A DNA stretch of 64,000 bases from Agromyces mediolanus (lineage in GTDB: Bacteria; Actinomycetota; Actinomycetes; Actinomycetales; Microbacteriaceae): contig NZ_JAMBNX010000008.1 in assembly GCF_023715325.1 (NCBI RefSeq), forward strand, positions 124,001 to 188,000, read 5' to 3'. Shown here in pieces: positions 41,256 through 50,292 of this stretch. Every line of letters starts with the position of its first letter. Within the stretch, counting starts at the first letter, position 1. A program made the position numbers and the translations under genes. A model generated the notes under the pieces. The model made no database searches, was not told where the DNA came from, and worked only from the letters and a program-made list of their open reading frames with translations.

Positions 41256-42465
41256 GCCGCTCCCGCACGCGCAGCCAAAGCCGGTGCCTCCGGTCGGCGT
41301 GAAGATCTCCACCGACCTGGAACGTCGCTCCTACGGCATCCGCGCCCGTGCCCGCTGGACGGACCCGATCAGCAAACGCCGCATCATCCGCTCCGAGATC
41401 GTCGATGACGAGGCTGCGGCGCACGAGTTCTTCGACTCGCTGCGGCAGTCATCGGCCAAGGGCATGGACGTGTCCATGACGCTCACCGAGTTCGTCACCA
41501 CGATCGGCGACCGATGGGCGCGCGGCCTCGACCCCACCTCCACCGGGGAGACCTACGGGTACGGTCTCAAGCTCCGGGTGCTACCTGCCCTCGGGCACCT
41601 GCCGGTCGCGCAGATCACCGCCGGGATCATCGACCGCACCATCGATGCCTGGGAGAAACGGCACGGGGCGTCAACGATCAAGAACTCCATCGCCCCGCTC
41701 GTGCGGGTCCTCGATGAAGCGGTGCGCGACGGGCTCATCCCGATCAACCCCGCGAAGAACCGTGCCAAGCGCAGCCTGAACCGCAATGCCTTCCGTCTCC
41801 AGCCTGCGGAGGATGCTTCCCCGCGCGCGCATGCGATCCCCGACATGGCAACGCTGACGACGCTCGCTGAAGCCTGCGGGAACATTCACCAGTCCTACTC
41901 CGACTTCGTCATGCTCGCCGCCCTCCTCGCAGCGCGCTCATCCGAGGTCTCGGGCCTTCAGGCCGGTGACGTCCGGTTCGACAAGAACATCGTGATGATC
42001 GCACGGCAGACCTACCCCGGCAAAGGCGGGCTCATCACGAAACAGACGAAAGGCCGGAGAGAACGCCGCGTCCCGATCCTCGACCCGCTCCGCCCGATCC
42101 TCGAGCGGCTCGCGGAAGGCAAGGAGCCCGAGGACCGGCTGCTGATCGGCCCGAAGGGCGGCGCTCTCACGACCGCGACCGTGCGGGACGCCACGAACTG
42201 GGACCAGATCGTCAGCGATCTCGGCCTGCCCGACCTCACCCGGCACGGCCTCCGGCACACCGGAGCCACCTGGATGGCAGACGCAGGCATCCCGCTGCAC
42301 GTCCTCCAGGACATCCTCGGCCACGCCTCCGTCGAGACCACACGCGGATACCTGCACCCCGACGACCGCCACCTCGCATCCGCCGCAGAGCAGGCCAACG
42401 CCTTCCTCGCCCGATCCGCCAAGGCCAGCAGACCGAGCCGGCGTGAGGCCTCGAGGCCACTGTGA
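41239..42465 (+). CDS. int: Tyrosine integrase
   Basis: 408 residues. Arm-binding and core-binding N-terminal domains (RSYGIRARARWTDP; EFVTTIGDRWARGLDPTSTGETYGYGLKLRVLPALGHLPVAQITAG) then the catalytic domain. Catalytic residues visible: Arg233 in AARSSEVSGL, His336-x-x-Arg339 in TRHGLRH, His362 in GHAS, Tyr371 in TRGYLHPD. It recombines the element with tRNA-Pro, whose 3' end is 210 bases downstream. Probable arm-type sites are at 42497-42608. Confidence 0.93.
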   Translation: MPRKGEPLPHAQPKPVPPVGVKISTDLERRSYGIRARARWTDPISKRRIIRSEIVDDEAAAHEFFDSLRQSSAKGMDVSMTLTEFVTTIGDRWARGLDPTSTGETYGYGLKLRVLPALGHLPVAQITAGIIDRTIDAWEKRHGASTIKNSIAPLVRVLDEAVRDGLIPINPAKNRAKRSLNRNAFRLQPAEDASPRAHAIPDMATLTTLAEACGNIHQSYSDFVMLAALLAARSSEVSGLQAGDVRFDKNIVMIARQTYPGKGGLITKQTKGRRERRVPILDPLRPILERLAEGKEPEDRLLIGPKGGALTTATVRDATNWDQIVSDLGLPDLTRHGLRHTGATWMADAGIPLHVLQDILGHASVETTRGYLHPDDRHLASAAEQANAFLARSAKASRPSRREASRPL

Positions 42466-42496
42466 CGGGGAGCCGGAAGCCACGACCGGGGGCTCT

Positions 42497-42608
42497 GGTC
42501 CCCTTTTGGTCCCCTTATCCACAGGCGGCGTTTTCCAGAGAGCCAGATATGCCCTCCGACGTCTGTGATGCGGCATCGATGCCTTGGCGAGGGGACCAGA
42601 GGGGGACC
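42497..42608. repeat. Four GGTCCCC boxes, two per strand, each pair 11 bp apart
   Basis: GGTCCCC at 42497-42503 and 42508-42514 on plus, and its complement at 42591-42597 and 42602-42608. Extended units are YTGGTCCCCYY. The two pairs face each other with about 76 bases between and lie between the integrase stop and the tRNA. This is the layout expected of integrase arm-type sites. Confidence 0.6.
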
Positions 42609-42635
42609 AACAAAAACCCGTCGTCAGACATGACG

Positions 42636-42669
42636 AAGCCCCGATGAAAATGGCTTCTCATCGGGGCTT
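42636..42669. terminator. 12 bp hairpin between integrase and tRNA
   Basis: AAGCCCCGATGA (42636-42647) pairs with TCATCGGGGCTT (42658-42669), loop 10. A short T run follows on the plus strand. It sits six bases from the tRNA 3' end on the minus strand, so it may serve both directions. Confidence 0.8.
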
Positions 42670-42674
42670 TTCTG

Positions 42675-42748
42675 TCGGGATGACAGGATTTGAACCTGCG
42701 ACCCCCTGACCCCCAGTCAGGTGCGCTACCAAGCTGCGCCACATCCCG
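42675..42748 (-). tRNA. tRNA-Pro(GGG)
   Basis: 74 nt on the minus strand. Acceptor CGGGATG/CATCCCG with discriminator A, D arm GCGC...GCGC, anticodon arm CTGAC-TGGGGGT-CAG type with anticodon GGG, T loop GGTTCAAAT. CCA is not encoded. Its 3' end is the element attachment site. The candidate -10 (TATGAT, 42873-42878 minus) lies upstream of the degenerate copy at 42769-42839, so both are probably in one transcript. Confidence 0.93.
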
Positions 42749-42768
42749 TGGCATCGATTTTCAGTTGT

Positions 42769-42839
<71 letters not shown>

Positions 42840-42946
42840 ATGCTCCGGCGATTCCGCCGAGGCAACTTGACCATCATAGCGGGTTTCGGAGGCCCCTTCG
42901 TGCACACTCGGCCGGGGCATCCGGTGCGAGCGTGAACCGGCGCGGC

Positions 42947-43636
42947 TCAGTCGCGCCGCGCCGCCGGCTCCCCCACGAGGAACGGTCGCGCCGCGTCCAG
43001 CACCGCTCGCGGATCGTCGGCCCAGAACCGCACCATCTCGACCTCGTGTGCGCCGCCGCGCGGTGCGCGTCCCGGGAGCCGCACCGTCGTGGGTCGTTCG
43101 AGCGCGAGCTCCACGTTGGTCTCGTCTTGCTGCCGCACCGCGAGCACGCCGTCGGCCACACGCGGCGACTTCGGTTCGTCGACGTGCTTCGTGATCGCGA
43201 CGGAGGCGATGTCGTCCCAACCGAGGGCGACGTCGAGTTCGAGCCCCTGCCGCACCCGGATCCCTTCCGGTCCGACGGTGTGCGGGCGGGTCAGCATCGC
43301 GCAGAGCAGGCCGAGCATCCAAGTGACGCCCCAAATGCCGAGCACGAGCATCGCGATGCGCACCGGCGGCCAGCGGTGCACGATCAGGTCGATGATCGGG
43401 ATCTCGACCGCCGACAGCACGATGAAGATCCAGAGCACCGTCAGCACGGGCTTGTGGTACCCGACGCCCACAGCGCCGGGCGCGATGGCGGGCCGTCGCG
43501 CGACAAAGCGCCAGAGGCTCTCGTACACGCGCAGCTCCATCACGAGCGCGCGCTTCAACACTCCGCCGATGCGGGCCAGCGTGTCGCGGCGGTTCGGCGG
43601 GGTGGCGAACCGGTCGCCTGCGGCCGCCTCGCTCAC
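42947..43636 (-). CDS. Hypothetical two-helix membrane protein
   Basis: 229 residues from GTG 43636, four-base overlap with the MarR stop. Two membrane segments (TVLWIFIVLSAVEIPIIDLIV and IAMLVLGIWGVTWMLGLLCAM) followed by a beta-rich cytoplasmic domain resembling bacterial PH-type domains (VGPEGIRVRQGLELDVALGWDDIASVAITK). Not otherwise recognised. It is probably regulated by, or controls, the coupled MarR gene. Confidence 0.6.
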   Translation of the reverse strand: MSEAAAGDRFATPPNRRDTLARIGGVLKRALVMELRVYESLWRFVARRPAIAPGAVGVGYHKPVLTVLWIFIVLSAVEIPIIDLIVHRWPPVRIAMLVLGIWGVTWMLGLLCAMLTRPHTVGPEGIRVRQGLELDVALGWDDIASVAITKHVDEPKSPRVADGVLAVRQQDETNVELALERPTTVRLPGRAPRGGAHEVEMVRFWADDPRAVLDAARPFLVGEPAARRD

Positions 43637-44079
43637 GACCCGGCCTCCCGCGCCTCGGCGACGAGCATGGCCAGACGATCGGCGATCGCCGCGACGCCGC
43701 GCTCCACGGCGGCCCGCTCCCCCGGCTCGACGGCGTCGAGCAGCGTCGCCGACAACTCGGCGTGGTCGCGCTGCATCTGCGCCATCGTCTGCTCGGCCGT
43801 CTTGCTGAGCTCGACGAGCACGGCCCGGCGGTCGTTCGGGTGGGGCGTGCGGCGGACATGGCCGGATGCCTCGAGCGCATCCACGAGCCCGGTGACGTTC
43901 CTTGGGCTGACCTCGAGCGCCCCGGCGAGCGCCTGCTGCGTCATCGGCCCGCCATGCTGCAGCACCCAGAGCACGCGCACGCGAGCGCTGGTGAGGCCGG
44001 TGCCGGCGAACGCGCGGGCCATGTCGTGCTGGAAGAGCTCGCCGATCTGCAGCAGTCGGTCGAGGATGGTGACGTCCAT
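43633..44079 (-). CDS. MarR-family regulator
   Basis: 148 residues from ATG 44079. HTH: LWVLQHGGPMTQQALAGALEVSPRNVTGLVDALEASGHVRRTPHPNDRRAVLVELSK. A leaderless-type TACCAT box (44086-44091 minus) is six bases before the ATG and lies within a dyad at 44083-44100, so autorepression is likely. Co-transcribed with the membrane protein. Confidence 0.88.
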   Translation of the reverse strand: MDVTILDRLLQIGELFQHDMARAFAGTGLTSARVRVLWVLQHGGPMTQQALAGALEVSPRNVTGLVDALEASGHVRRTPHPNDRRAVLVELSKTAEQTMAQMQRDHAELSATLLDAVEPGERAAVERGVAAIADRLAMLVAEAREAGS

Positions 44080-44082
44080 ATC

Positions 44083-44100
44083 ATGATGGTACTACATCAT
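44083..44100. promoter_or_regulatory. ATGATG-N6-CATCAT operator overlapping the marR -10 box
   Basis: Perfect six-base arms immediately upstream of the marR ATG, covering the TACCAT box. The GNAT gene runs the other way from 44154, so the protein may also repress that gene. Confidence 0.65.
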
Positions 44101-44141
44101 TACGTTACTTCACGGTTTCCTGCGGCGTCGGACGCACCCGC

Positions 44142-44147
44142 TAGCGT
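44142..44147 (+). promoter_or_regulatory. Leaderless-type -10 box of the GNAT gene
   Basis: TAGCGT ends six bases before ATG 44154; no Shine-Dalgarno. Same spacing as moeB and marR. Confidence 0.4.
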
Positions 44148-44153
44148 GACGAC

Positions 44154-44765
44154 ATGGCCACCGAGATTCCGACGACGCATCCGAGCCTCACCGTCATCCC
44201 CGCCGACGAGGCGCCCTTCGCCGACGTCGAGGCGGTGTTCGGCACCAAGGGTGACCCCGCCACCTGCTGGTGCCAGTGGTACAAGATCCCGGGCCGGGAC
44301 TGGCGCGAGGTGGGCACCGAGACGCTGCACGACCGATTCACGGCCCAACTCGCGGCCGACGGCCCCGGGCCCGGTCTGCTCGCCTACGACGGCGAAACCC
44401 CCGTCGGCTGGTGCGCGGTCGAGCCGCGCCCGGCACTCTCCCGCGTTGCGCGCAGCACGCTCGTCCGCAATGGCACCGCCCAGCCGGAGCTCACCGACGA
44501 GAGCGTATGGGCGGTGAGCTGCTTCGTGGTGCCCCGCGCGCACCGCCGCCGCGGGGTCGGCGCCGCCCTCGCCGAGGCGGCGGTGGCCTACGCGCGCGAG
44601 CGGGGCGCCCGTGTGGTCGAGGCCTACGCGGTCGACCCCTCGGCCAAGGCCAAGGTGTCGGCGGCCGAGCTCTTCCACGGCACGGTGTCGATGTTCGCCG
44701 GCGCCGGGTTCACCGAGGTGGGGCGCCCATCGCCGACGCGCGCGGTCATGCAGCTCGAGTTCTGA
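44154..44765 (+). CDS. GNAT-family N-acetyltransferase
   Basis: 203 residues. The fold is shown by SVWAVSCFVVPRAHRRRGVGAALAEAAVAYARERGA (acetyl-CoA loop RRRGVG) and LFHGTVSMFAGAGFTEVGRP at the C terminus. The N-terminal part has Cys/Trp motif ATCWCQWYKIPGRDWRE, as in DUF4865-like or tabtoxin-resistance-like GNATs. Substrate unknown. Confidence 0.8.
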   Translation: MATEIPTTHPSLTVIPADEAPFADVEAVFGTKGDPATCWCQWYKIPGRDWREVGTETLHDRFTAQLAADGPGPGLLAYDGETPVGWCAVEPRPALSRVARSTLVRNGTAQPELTDESVWAVSCFVVPRAHRRRGVGAALAEAAVAYARERGARVVEAYAVDPSAKAKVSAAELFHGTVSMFAGAGFTEVGRPSPTRAVMQLEF

Positions 44766-44786
44766 GCCCCCACGGCATCCGCTCGG

Positions 44787-45023
44787 TCAGCGCCCCTCGA
44801 TCCGCACCCGCTTGATGCGCGACGTCTCACCGCGCACGATCACGACGTCGCGCCGCGGCACCTCGAAGTGCGCCGCGAGCGCGTGGACGACTCCGGCGTT
44901 CGCCGCGCCGTCCACCGCCCGCTCGCGCACGAACACGGTGAGCGCCGCCGCCGGATCCTCCGGCGACGGCTCCACGAGCGGACCTTTGCGGCTGCCCGGC
45001 TTCACCCGGACGGTGACTTCCAT
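44787..45023 (-). CDS. DUF167 protein
   Basis: 78 residues: [63 protein letters not shown]. YggU/DUF167 family, conserved throughout bacteria and of unknown function. Downstream of der on the same strand. Confidence 0.88.
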   Translation of the reverse strand: MEVTVRVKPGSRKGPLVEPSPEDPAAALTVFVRERAVDGAANAGVVHALAAHFEVPRRDVVIVRGETSRIKRVRIEGR

Positions 45024-45064
45024 CGGCGAGCCGAGTCAGCAGCGACGACAAGCAGCGCGGCGGC

Positions 45065-46576
45065 TCAGCGCCGCTGGCGCTTCTCCCGCACGCGCATGTT
45101 CACGACGATCGGGCTGCCCTCGAAGCCGTAGATCTCGCGCAGGCGCCGCTGGATGAACCGGCGGTAGCCCGGGTCGAGGAACCCGGTCGTGAACAGCACG
45201 AAGGTCGGCGGCCGGGTCGAGACCTGCGTGCCGAACAGGATGCGGGGCTGCTTGCCGCCGCGCACCGGGTGCGGGTGCTCCTGCGTGAGCTCCGTGAGGA
45301 AGGCGTTGAACTTGCCCGTCGGAATGCGGGTGTCCCACGACTCGAGCGCGGTCTCGAGGGCCGGCACGAGCTTTTCGAGGTGGCGGCCGGTGCGCGCCGA
45401 GATGTTGGCGCGAGGCGCCCACGCGACGTGGTGCAGGTCCTGCTCGATCTCGCGCTCGAGGTACCGGCGGCGGTCGTCGTCGAGCAGGTCCCATTTGTTG
45501 TAGGCGAGCACGAGCGCGCGGCCCGACTCGAGCACGAGGTCGATGATGCGCACGTCCTGCTCCGAGATCGGCTGCGAGACGTCGAGGACGACGATCGCGA
45601 CCTCTGCCTTCTCGAGCGCGGCCTGGGTACGGAGCGAGGCGTAGAAGTCGGCGCCCTGCTGCAGGTGCACGCGGCGGCGGATGCCCGCGGTGTCGACGAA
45701 GCGCCACACCTTGCCTGCGAGCTCGATCTGCTCGTCGACGGGGTCGCGCGTGGTGCCGGCGAGCTCGTTGACGACGACGCGCTCCTCGCGGGCGGTCTTG
45801 TTCAACAGGCTCGACTTGCCGACGTTCGGACGGCCGACGATCGCGACGCGGCGGGGGCCGCCGATCTCCTGCTTGGCGACGGCCGAGACCTCGGGCAGCA
45901 CCTTGAACACCGACTCGAGGAGGTCGGCGACCCCGCGGCCGTGCAGCGCGGAGACGGGGTGCGGCTCGCCGAGGCCGAGGTTCCAGAGCGCCGCGGCCTC
46001 GGGCTCCTGACGGGCGTCGTCCACCTTGTTCGCGACGAGGAAGACGGGCTTCTTCGTTTTGCGCAGCAGGCGCACGACGTGCTCGTCGGTCGAGGTCGCG
46101 CCGACGGTCGCGTCGACGACGAAGAGCACCACGTCACTGAGGTCGATCGCGACCTCGGCCTGCGCGGCGACGGAGGCGTCGATGCCCTTGGCGTCGGGCT
46201 CCCAGCCGCCGGTGTCGACGAGCGTGAAGCGACGGTCGAGCCACTCGCCCTTGTACGACACGCGGTCGCGGGTGACGCCGGGCGTGTCCTCGACGACGGC
46301 CTCGCGGCGGCCGAGGATGCGGTTCACCAGCGCCGACTTGCCGACGTTCGGGCGGCCGACGATCGCGATGACCGGCAGCGCCGGGAGGTACTGGATGCCT
46401 TCCTCGCCCTCCTCGGAGAGCTCGAGCAGATCGAGGTCCTCCTCGTCGAGCTCGTAGTCGTCGAGGCCGCTGCGAAGCGCGGCGGCCCGCTGCTCGGCAA
46501 GGTCGTCGTCGACGTCGGCAAGGCGCTCGGCGAGGTCGTCGTCGTGGGCCTCGAACTCGTCGTCGTGGTCGCTCAT
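45065..46576 (-). CDS. der: Ribosome-assembly GTPase Der
   Basis: Two tandem Era-like G domains: [18 protein letters not shown] with DTGGWE and NKVDD, then [17 protein letters not shown] with DTAGI and NKWD, and a C-terminal KH-like domain. 503 residues from ATG 46576 (GGAGACCCC upstream). An acidic N-terminal 60 residues precedes the first G domain, as usual in actinobacteria. Helps 50S assembly. Confidence 0.95.
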   Translation of the reverse strand: MSDHDDEFEAHDDDLAERLADVDDDLAEQRAAALRSGLDDYELDEEDLDLLELSEEGEEGIQYLPALPVIAIVGRPNVGKSALVNRILGRREAVVEDTPGVTRDRVSYKGEWLDRRFTLVDTGGWEPDAKGIDASVAAQAEVAIDLSDVVLFVVDATVGATSTDEHVVRLLRKTKKPVFLVANKVDDARQEPEAAALWNLGLGEPHPVSALHGRGVADLLESVFKVLPEVSAVAKQEIGGPRRVAIVGRPNVGKSSLLNKTAREERVVVNELAGTTRDPVDEQIELAGKVWRFVDTAGIRRRVHLQQGADFYASLRTQAALEKAEVAIVVLDVSQPISEQDVRIIDLVLESGRALVLAYNKWDLLDDDRRRYLEREIEQDLHHVAWAPRANISARTGRHLEKLVPALETALESWDTRIPTGKFNAFLTELTQEHPHPVRGGKQPRILFGTQVSTRPPTFVLFTTGFLDPGYRRFIQRRLREIYGFEGSPIVVNMRVREKRQRR

Positions 46577-46702
46577 GGGGTCTCCTGGAAACGTCGTGGG
46601 CGCGATCGCGCGCCCTCTAGTCTGCCGTACCCGAGCTGTGAAGGCCGGATGCCTCGTCTGAGCGCACTCCGGAGCGGGCTGCCGAGACACCGACGACGGG
46701 CG

Positions 46703-47401
46703 TCAACGCCCCGCGTCGAGCCCTCGCGCGATCGCGACGGCATGACTCCGGCTCCGGGCCCCGAGCTTCGCCAGCACGTTGGAGACATGCGTCTTCACGG
46801 TGGGCACCGAGATGCCGAGCGTCTCGGCGAGCTCGGCGTTCGAACGGCCACGGGCCATGCCCTCGAGCACGTCCCGCTCCCGGCCGGTGAGGCCGACGGG
46901 AGCGGGGACACCGCGAGCGACGGCGCCCGCAGGACCCTCGTCCTCGCGCGGACCGTTGCTCCCGGCACCGCCGTCCGCTCCGGCTTCGGCGAGCGCGGCG
47001 AGCGCCCGACGGGTCACCCGCGGATCGAGCATGCCCTCCCCCGCCGAGACTCGGCGCACCGCGTCGACGAGCGTCGCGGCATCCACCGTCTTCAGGAGGA
47101 ATCCGGCGGCGCCGGCGCGGATGGCACCGAACACCAGCTCGTCCTCGTCGAAGCTCGTGAGCACGAGCACGTCGGCGAGCCCGCGGGCGCGGATCTCCCG
47201 GGTCGCGGCGACGCCGTCCATGCCGGGCATGCGCAGGTCCATCAGCACCACATCGGGTCGCAGCGCGCTCGCGTTGCGCACCGCGGTCTCGCCGTCCGCG
47301 GCCTCGCCCACCACGACGAGGCCGTGCGATTCGAGCATGATCCGCAGCGCCTCGCGGATCGCCCCGTGGTCGTCGACGAGCAGCACCCGTGGGGCGTTCA
47401 T
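46703..47401 (-). CDS. NarL/LuxR-type response regulator
   Basis: 232 residues. Receiver: VLLVDDHGAIREALRIML with the phospho-acceptor Asp in VVLMDLRMPG, Lys in FLLKTVDAA. LuxR HTH: LTGRERDVLEGMARGRSNAELAETLGISVPTVKTHVSNVLAKLGARSRSHAVAIA. Partner is the histidine kinase immediately upstream (ATGA overlap). Confidence 0.9.
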   Translation of the reverse strand: MNAPRVLLVDDHGAIREALRIMLESHGLVVVGEAADGETAVRNASALRPDVVLMDLRMPGMDGVAATREIRARGLADVLVLTSFDEDELVFGAIRAGAAGFLLKTVDAATLVDAVRRVSAGEGMLDPRVTRRALAALAEAGADGGAGSNGPREDEGPAGAVARGVPAPVGLTGRERDVLEGMARGRSNAELAETLGISVPTVKTHVSNVLAKLGARSRSHAVAIARGLDAGR

Positions 47402-48591
47402 GCCGCAGGCTCCAGCGGGAGGGCGGCGCGCACCGACCAGCCGGCGCCGACCGGGCCGGCGTCGAAGCGTCCGCCGAGCGCCCGCACCCGTTCGGCGAGC
47501 ATGGCGAGGCCGGATCCGTTGCCGGGCAGGCTCGGTCGTTCGAGCGGGCGGCCGTCGCGGGAGTCGACGCGCACGAGGAGGCCGCCCTCGTCGGCCTCGA
47601 TCGACACGGCGACCCGGCCCCCGGCGGCGTGCCGCACGCAGTTCGCGAGCCCTTCCTGCACCACCCGGGCGGCGACCTGCTCGACGGGCGCGGGCAGCTC
47701 CTTCGCGGCGGCACCGTCGAAGGACACCTCCAGGCCCGCGCGACGCGCCTCCGCGATGTAGTCCGCCACGCGGTCGAGGCGCGGCGGCACCACGAGCTCG
47801 CCGCCGCCGGCCCGGAGCACGGTGATCATCGAACGGAGCGCCTCGTGGGCCTCGAGGCTCGAGTCGCGCACTGCCCGGAGCGCCGCCCGGTCTCCCCCAG
47901 GGTCGCTCGGGCCCGACAGTGCCGCCTCGGCTCGGATGGCCATCGCCGACACGTGCCCCGCGACGAGATCGTGCAGTTCCCGCGCCATCGCGTCTCGCTC
48001 GTGCTGCAGCGCCGCGTCGCGATCGTGCTCGGCATGCCGGACGAGCTCGGCGGCCTCGCGACGGTGCAGCTCGGCGAGTTCGTTCGCCTGGGCCACCGCG
48101 GTCGCCCACCAGTAGTCGGTGCCGAGGAGGGCTCCCAGTTGCAGGCCGACGAGCACCGCGATGCGCACGTCCCCCGTCGCGGCGAGGGTGAGCCCGGTGA
48201 ATGCAGCCGTCACGGCGCCGCAGCCGATGAGGATCCGCCGCCGGGCCGCGGGCGTCGCGATGAGCGTCACGAGCCAGAGCAGGTCGAGCAGCGCCAGCAG
48301 GGCGCCGAGACCGCCGACCGTGAACAGCGAGACCGCGCTGATCGTCGCGGCGACGGCGAGGCCCGTGCGCGGCATCCGCCGCTTCAGCGCGACCGCGACG
48401 AACGCGGGGATCGAGACGACGACCCCCCACCATGGCGACACGGGCTCGGGAAGCACGCTCAGCGCGTCCCACACCTGATTCAGGCCCAGGGCGGCGGCGA
48501 GCACGCTGATCGCCGCGATGCCGAGCGCGTCGACGAGCGGACGGTGCCGACGCACCCAGCGTTGCACCGCCCCGTCCCGCTCCTCGTTCAT
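47398..48591 (-). CDS. NarL-type sensor histidine kinase
   Basis: 397 residues from ATG 48591. Membrane helices at the N terminus (ALGIAAISVLAAALGLNQ, VVVSIPAFVAVALK, AVSLFTVGGLGALLALLDLLWLV, ILIGCGAVTAAFTGLTLAAT), HisKA_3 domain with RELHDLVAGHVSAMAIRAEAAL (His acceptor), and HATPase_c near the C terminus (GEGLANCVRHA-type EGLANCVRHAAGG; GNGSGLAMLAERV). Signal unknown. Confidence 0.9.
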   Translation of the reverse strand: MNEERDGAVQRWVRRHRPLVDALGIAAISVLAAALGLNQVWDALSVLPEPVSPWWGVVVSIPAFVAVALKRRMPRTGLAVAATISAVSLFTVGGLGALLALLDLLWLVTLIATPAARRRILIGCGAVTAAFTGLTLAATGDVRIAVLVGLQLGALLGTDYWWATAVAQANELAELHRREAAELVRHAEHDRDAALQHERDAMARELHDLVAGHVSAMAIRAEAALSGPSDPGGDRAALRAVRDSSLEAHEALRSMITVLRAGGGELVVPPRLDRVADYIAEARRAGLEVSFDGAAAKELPAPVEQVAARVVQEGLANCVRHAAGGRVAVSIEADEGGLLVRVDSRDGRPLERPSLPGNGSGLAMLAERVRALGGRFDAGPVGAGWSVRAALPLEPAA

Positions 48592-48708
48592 GTCTCCATC
48601 GAAGCATGCCGCGGGAGTCGGCTCCTCCTCCGAAAGGACGAGGAACGACCGGCGGCCCTCCGTCCTCCGCCCGATCCGCTCCCCCGCGTGCTGCGCGAGC
48701 CTGGTGGC

Positions 48709-49548
48709 ATGGACCTCCTGACCGATGCGCCGCTCAGCATCACGCTCGCGGTGCTCGCCCTCGTCGACGGCCTCAGCATCGGCACGCTGCTGATCCCGGT
48801 GTTCCTGCTGCTCGCGCCGCGGCTGCGCGGCAGCCGGGTGCTGCTCTACCTCGTCACGATCGCCGTCTTCTACCTGCTCGTCGGCGTGCTCTTCATGCTC
48901 GGCCTCGTGAACCTCGTCGATGTGGCGCAGGAATTCCTGAGTTCGACGACCGGACTGTGGGGCCGGCTCCTGCTCGGTGCCCTGCTGCTCATCGCCGCCT
49001 TCGCCCTGCCGTCGAACGAGCAGGCGAAGAAGAAGCGGGAGGCTGCCGCGGCCGAACGCGTCGCGAGCGCGGCGAGCGGTGGGGCGCACCCCGGCGGCCT
49101 CGCCGCGGCGAGCGCGAGTGCCGAACCGGAGCCGGCCTCCGGCGGGCGGATCGCGCGCTGGCGCGACCGGCTCCTCGCGGACGGCACCTCCCCCGCCACC
49201 GTGATGGCGGTCGCGCTCGGGGCCGGGCTCGTCGAGATCGCGACGATGGTGCCGTACCTCGTCACGATGGGGATGCTCGCCGAAACCGACCTCAGCATGC
49301 CGCTCCGTTCCGCTGCGTTGGCCGGCTACTGCCTGCTGATGATCGCGCCCGCGCTCGTGCTGCTCCTGCTGCGGATCGTCGCGGCGCCGCTCGTGCAGGC
49401 CCCGCTCGAGCGGCTCGCCGCATGGCTCGAACGCACGGCGAGCGAGAACACCGCGTGGATCCTCGGCGTCGTCGGCTTCATCCTCGCCCGCAGCGCCGCA
49501 TCGGAGCTCGGACTGTTCGAACTGCTCCCGAACATCCTCGACCGGTGA
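48709..49548 (+). CDS. GAP-family (Sap/sulfolipid-addressing) membrane protein
   Basis: 279 residues, six membrane segments (LAVLALVDGLSIGTLLIPVFLLL, LLYLVTIAVFYLLVGVLFMLG, LLLGALLLIAAFALPS, VMAVALGAGLVEIATMVPYLVTMGML, LAGYCLLMIAPALVLLLLRIV, AWILGVVGFILARSA) as in the GAP (GPL/Sap) family. A cytoplasmic Ala-rich loop joins the third and fourth. Diverges from the two-component system. Possibly transports a glycolipid or peptide; unproven. Confidence 0.75.
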   Translation: MDLLTDAPLSITLAVLALVDGLSIGTLLIPVFLLLAPRLRGSRVLLYLVTIAVFYLLVGVLFMLGLVNLVDVAQEFLSSTTGLWGRLLLGALLLIAAFALPSNEQAKKKREAAAAERVASAASGGAHPGGLAAASASAEPEPASGGRIARWRDRLLADGTSPATVMAVALGAGLVEIATMVPYLVTMGMLAETDLSMPLRSAALAGYCLLMIAPALVLLLLRIVAAPLVQAPLERLAAWLERTASENTAWILGVVGFILARSAASELGLFELLPNILDR

Positions 49549-49566
49549 TCCGCGACGTATCGCGGA
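49549..49566. terminator. Short convergent hairpin
   Basis: TCCGCGA (49549-49555) pairs with TCGCGGA (49560-49566) around CGTA in the convergent gap between the GAP gene and cmk; a second hairpin (CGCCGC/GCGGCG at 49568-49582) overlaps the cmk stop. No T-tract. Confidence 0.5.
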
Positions 49567-49572
49567 ACGCCG

Positions 49573-50238
49573 CTACGCGGCGGCCCGGATCACCGAGATG
49601 ACGGCGTCGATCGTCTGACCGAAGTCGAGCTCGGTCGAGTCGACCAGGGTCACTCCGTCGGCGGCGTTCATGAAGTCCACGACCTTCGAGTCGGCCTGGT
49701 CGCGTGCGCGCAACTGCGCCCCGGTCGCTGCGGCGTCGTGCCCGGCGAGCTCGGCGGCTCGGCGGGACATCCGCACCTCCTCGCTGGCGGTGAGGAGGAT
49801 GCGCACCGGCGCGTCGGGCGCCACCACCGTCGTGATATCGCGCCCCTCCACCACGATGCCCGGCCGAGGCTCGGCCGCGATGATCGCCCGGAACAGACCG
49901 ATCAGGTGCGTCCTGACCTCGGGAACCCGCGCCACGGCACTCACGATGCCGGAGATCTGCGGCTCGCGGATCGCGTCGGTGACATCGTACTCGCCGACTC
50001 GCACGCGGTACCCGTCGGGGTCCGTGCCGATCGCGTAGTCGAAGGCCGTGAGCGAGCCGACGACGGCGGCCGAGTCCTGCGGGTCGACGCCGGCGTGGGC
50101 GACGTGCCAGGCGAGTGCGCGGTACGCCGCCCCCGTGTCGAGGAAGCCGTAGCCGAGGCGGCGCGCGACCGCCTTCGAGACGCTCGACTTGCCGCTGCCG
50201 GCCGGTCCATCGACGGCGACGACGAGGGGGTGCTGCAC
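49573..50238 (-). CDS. cmk: Cytidylate kinase
   Basis: 221 residues from GTG 50238. P-loop [38 protein letters not shown]-binding region and lid with [25 protein letters not shown] and [10 protein letters not shown]. Phosphorylates CMP/dCMP. Between tyrA and the convergent GAP gene. Confidence 0.94.
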   Translation of the reverse strand: MQHPLVVAVDGPAGSGKSSVSKAVARRLGYGFLDTGAAYRALAWHVAHAGVDPQDSAAVVGSLTAFDYAIGTDPDGYRVRVGEYDVTDAIREPQISGIVSAVARVPEVRTHLIGLFRAIIAAEPRPGIVVEGRDITTVVAPDAPVRILLTASEEVRMSRRAAELAGHDAAATGAQLRARDQADSKVVDFMNAADGVTLVDSTELDFGQTIDAVISVIRAAA

Positions 50239-50292
50239 GGGGATGCCTCCAGGTTCGGGGTGGGTCGGGGACGGTCGATCGGGGTGTCCGGG

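Larger units (their letters stand above)
21865..42675. mobile_element. Integrative conjugative-type element in tRNA-Pro(GGG)
   Basis: A continuous block carrying replication, anti-restriction, type IV secretion-like and integration genes, with the integrase adjacent to the 3' end of tRNA-Pro at 42675. The right boundary is therefore well defined. The left boundary is placed at the first element-type gene only; no copy of the tRNA 3' end was found left of 21.9 kb, so the true left attachment site may be outside the window. Conjugation parts are TraG/VirD4-like, VirB4-like, TrbL/VirB6-like, SCO6880-like and an M23 peptidase. No relaxase was recognised. Metal-resistance cargo occupies 34973-37355. 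Confidence 0.8.

Noticed and set aside
45269-47761. An 830-residue plus-strand open frame opposite der and the two-component genes
   Set aside because: Antisense shadow: Arg/Val-rich with no domains, while der and the response regulator are unambiguous.
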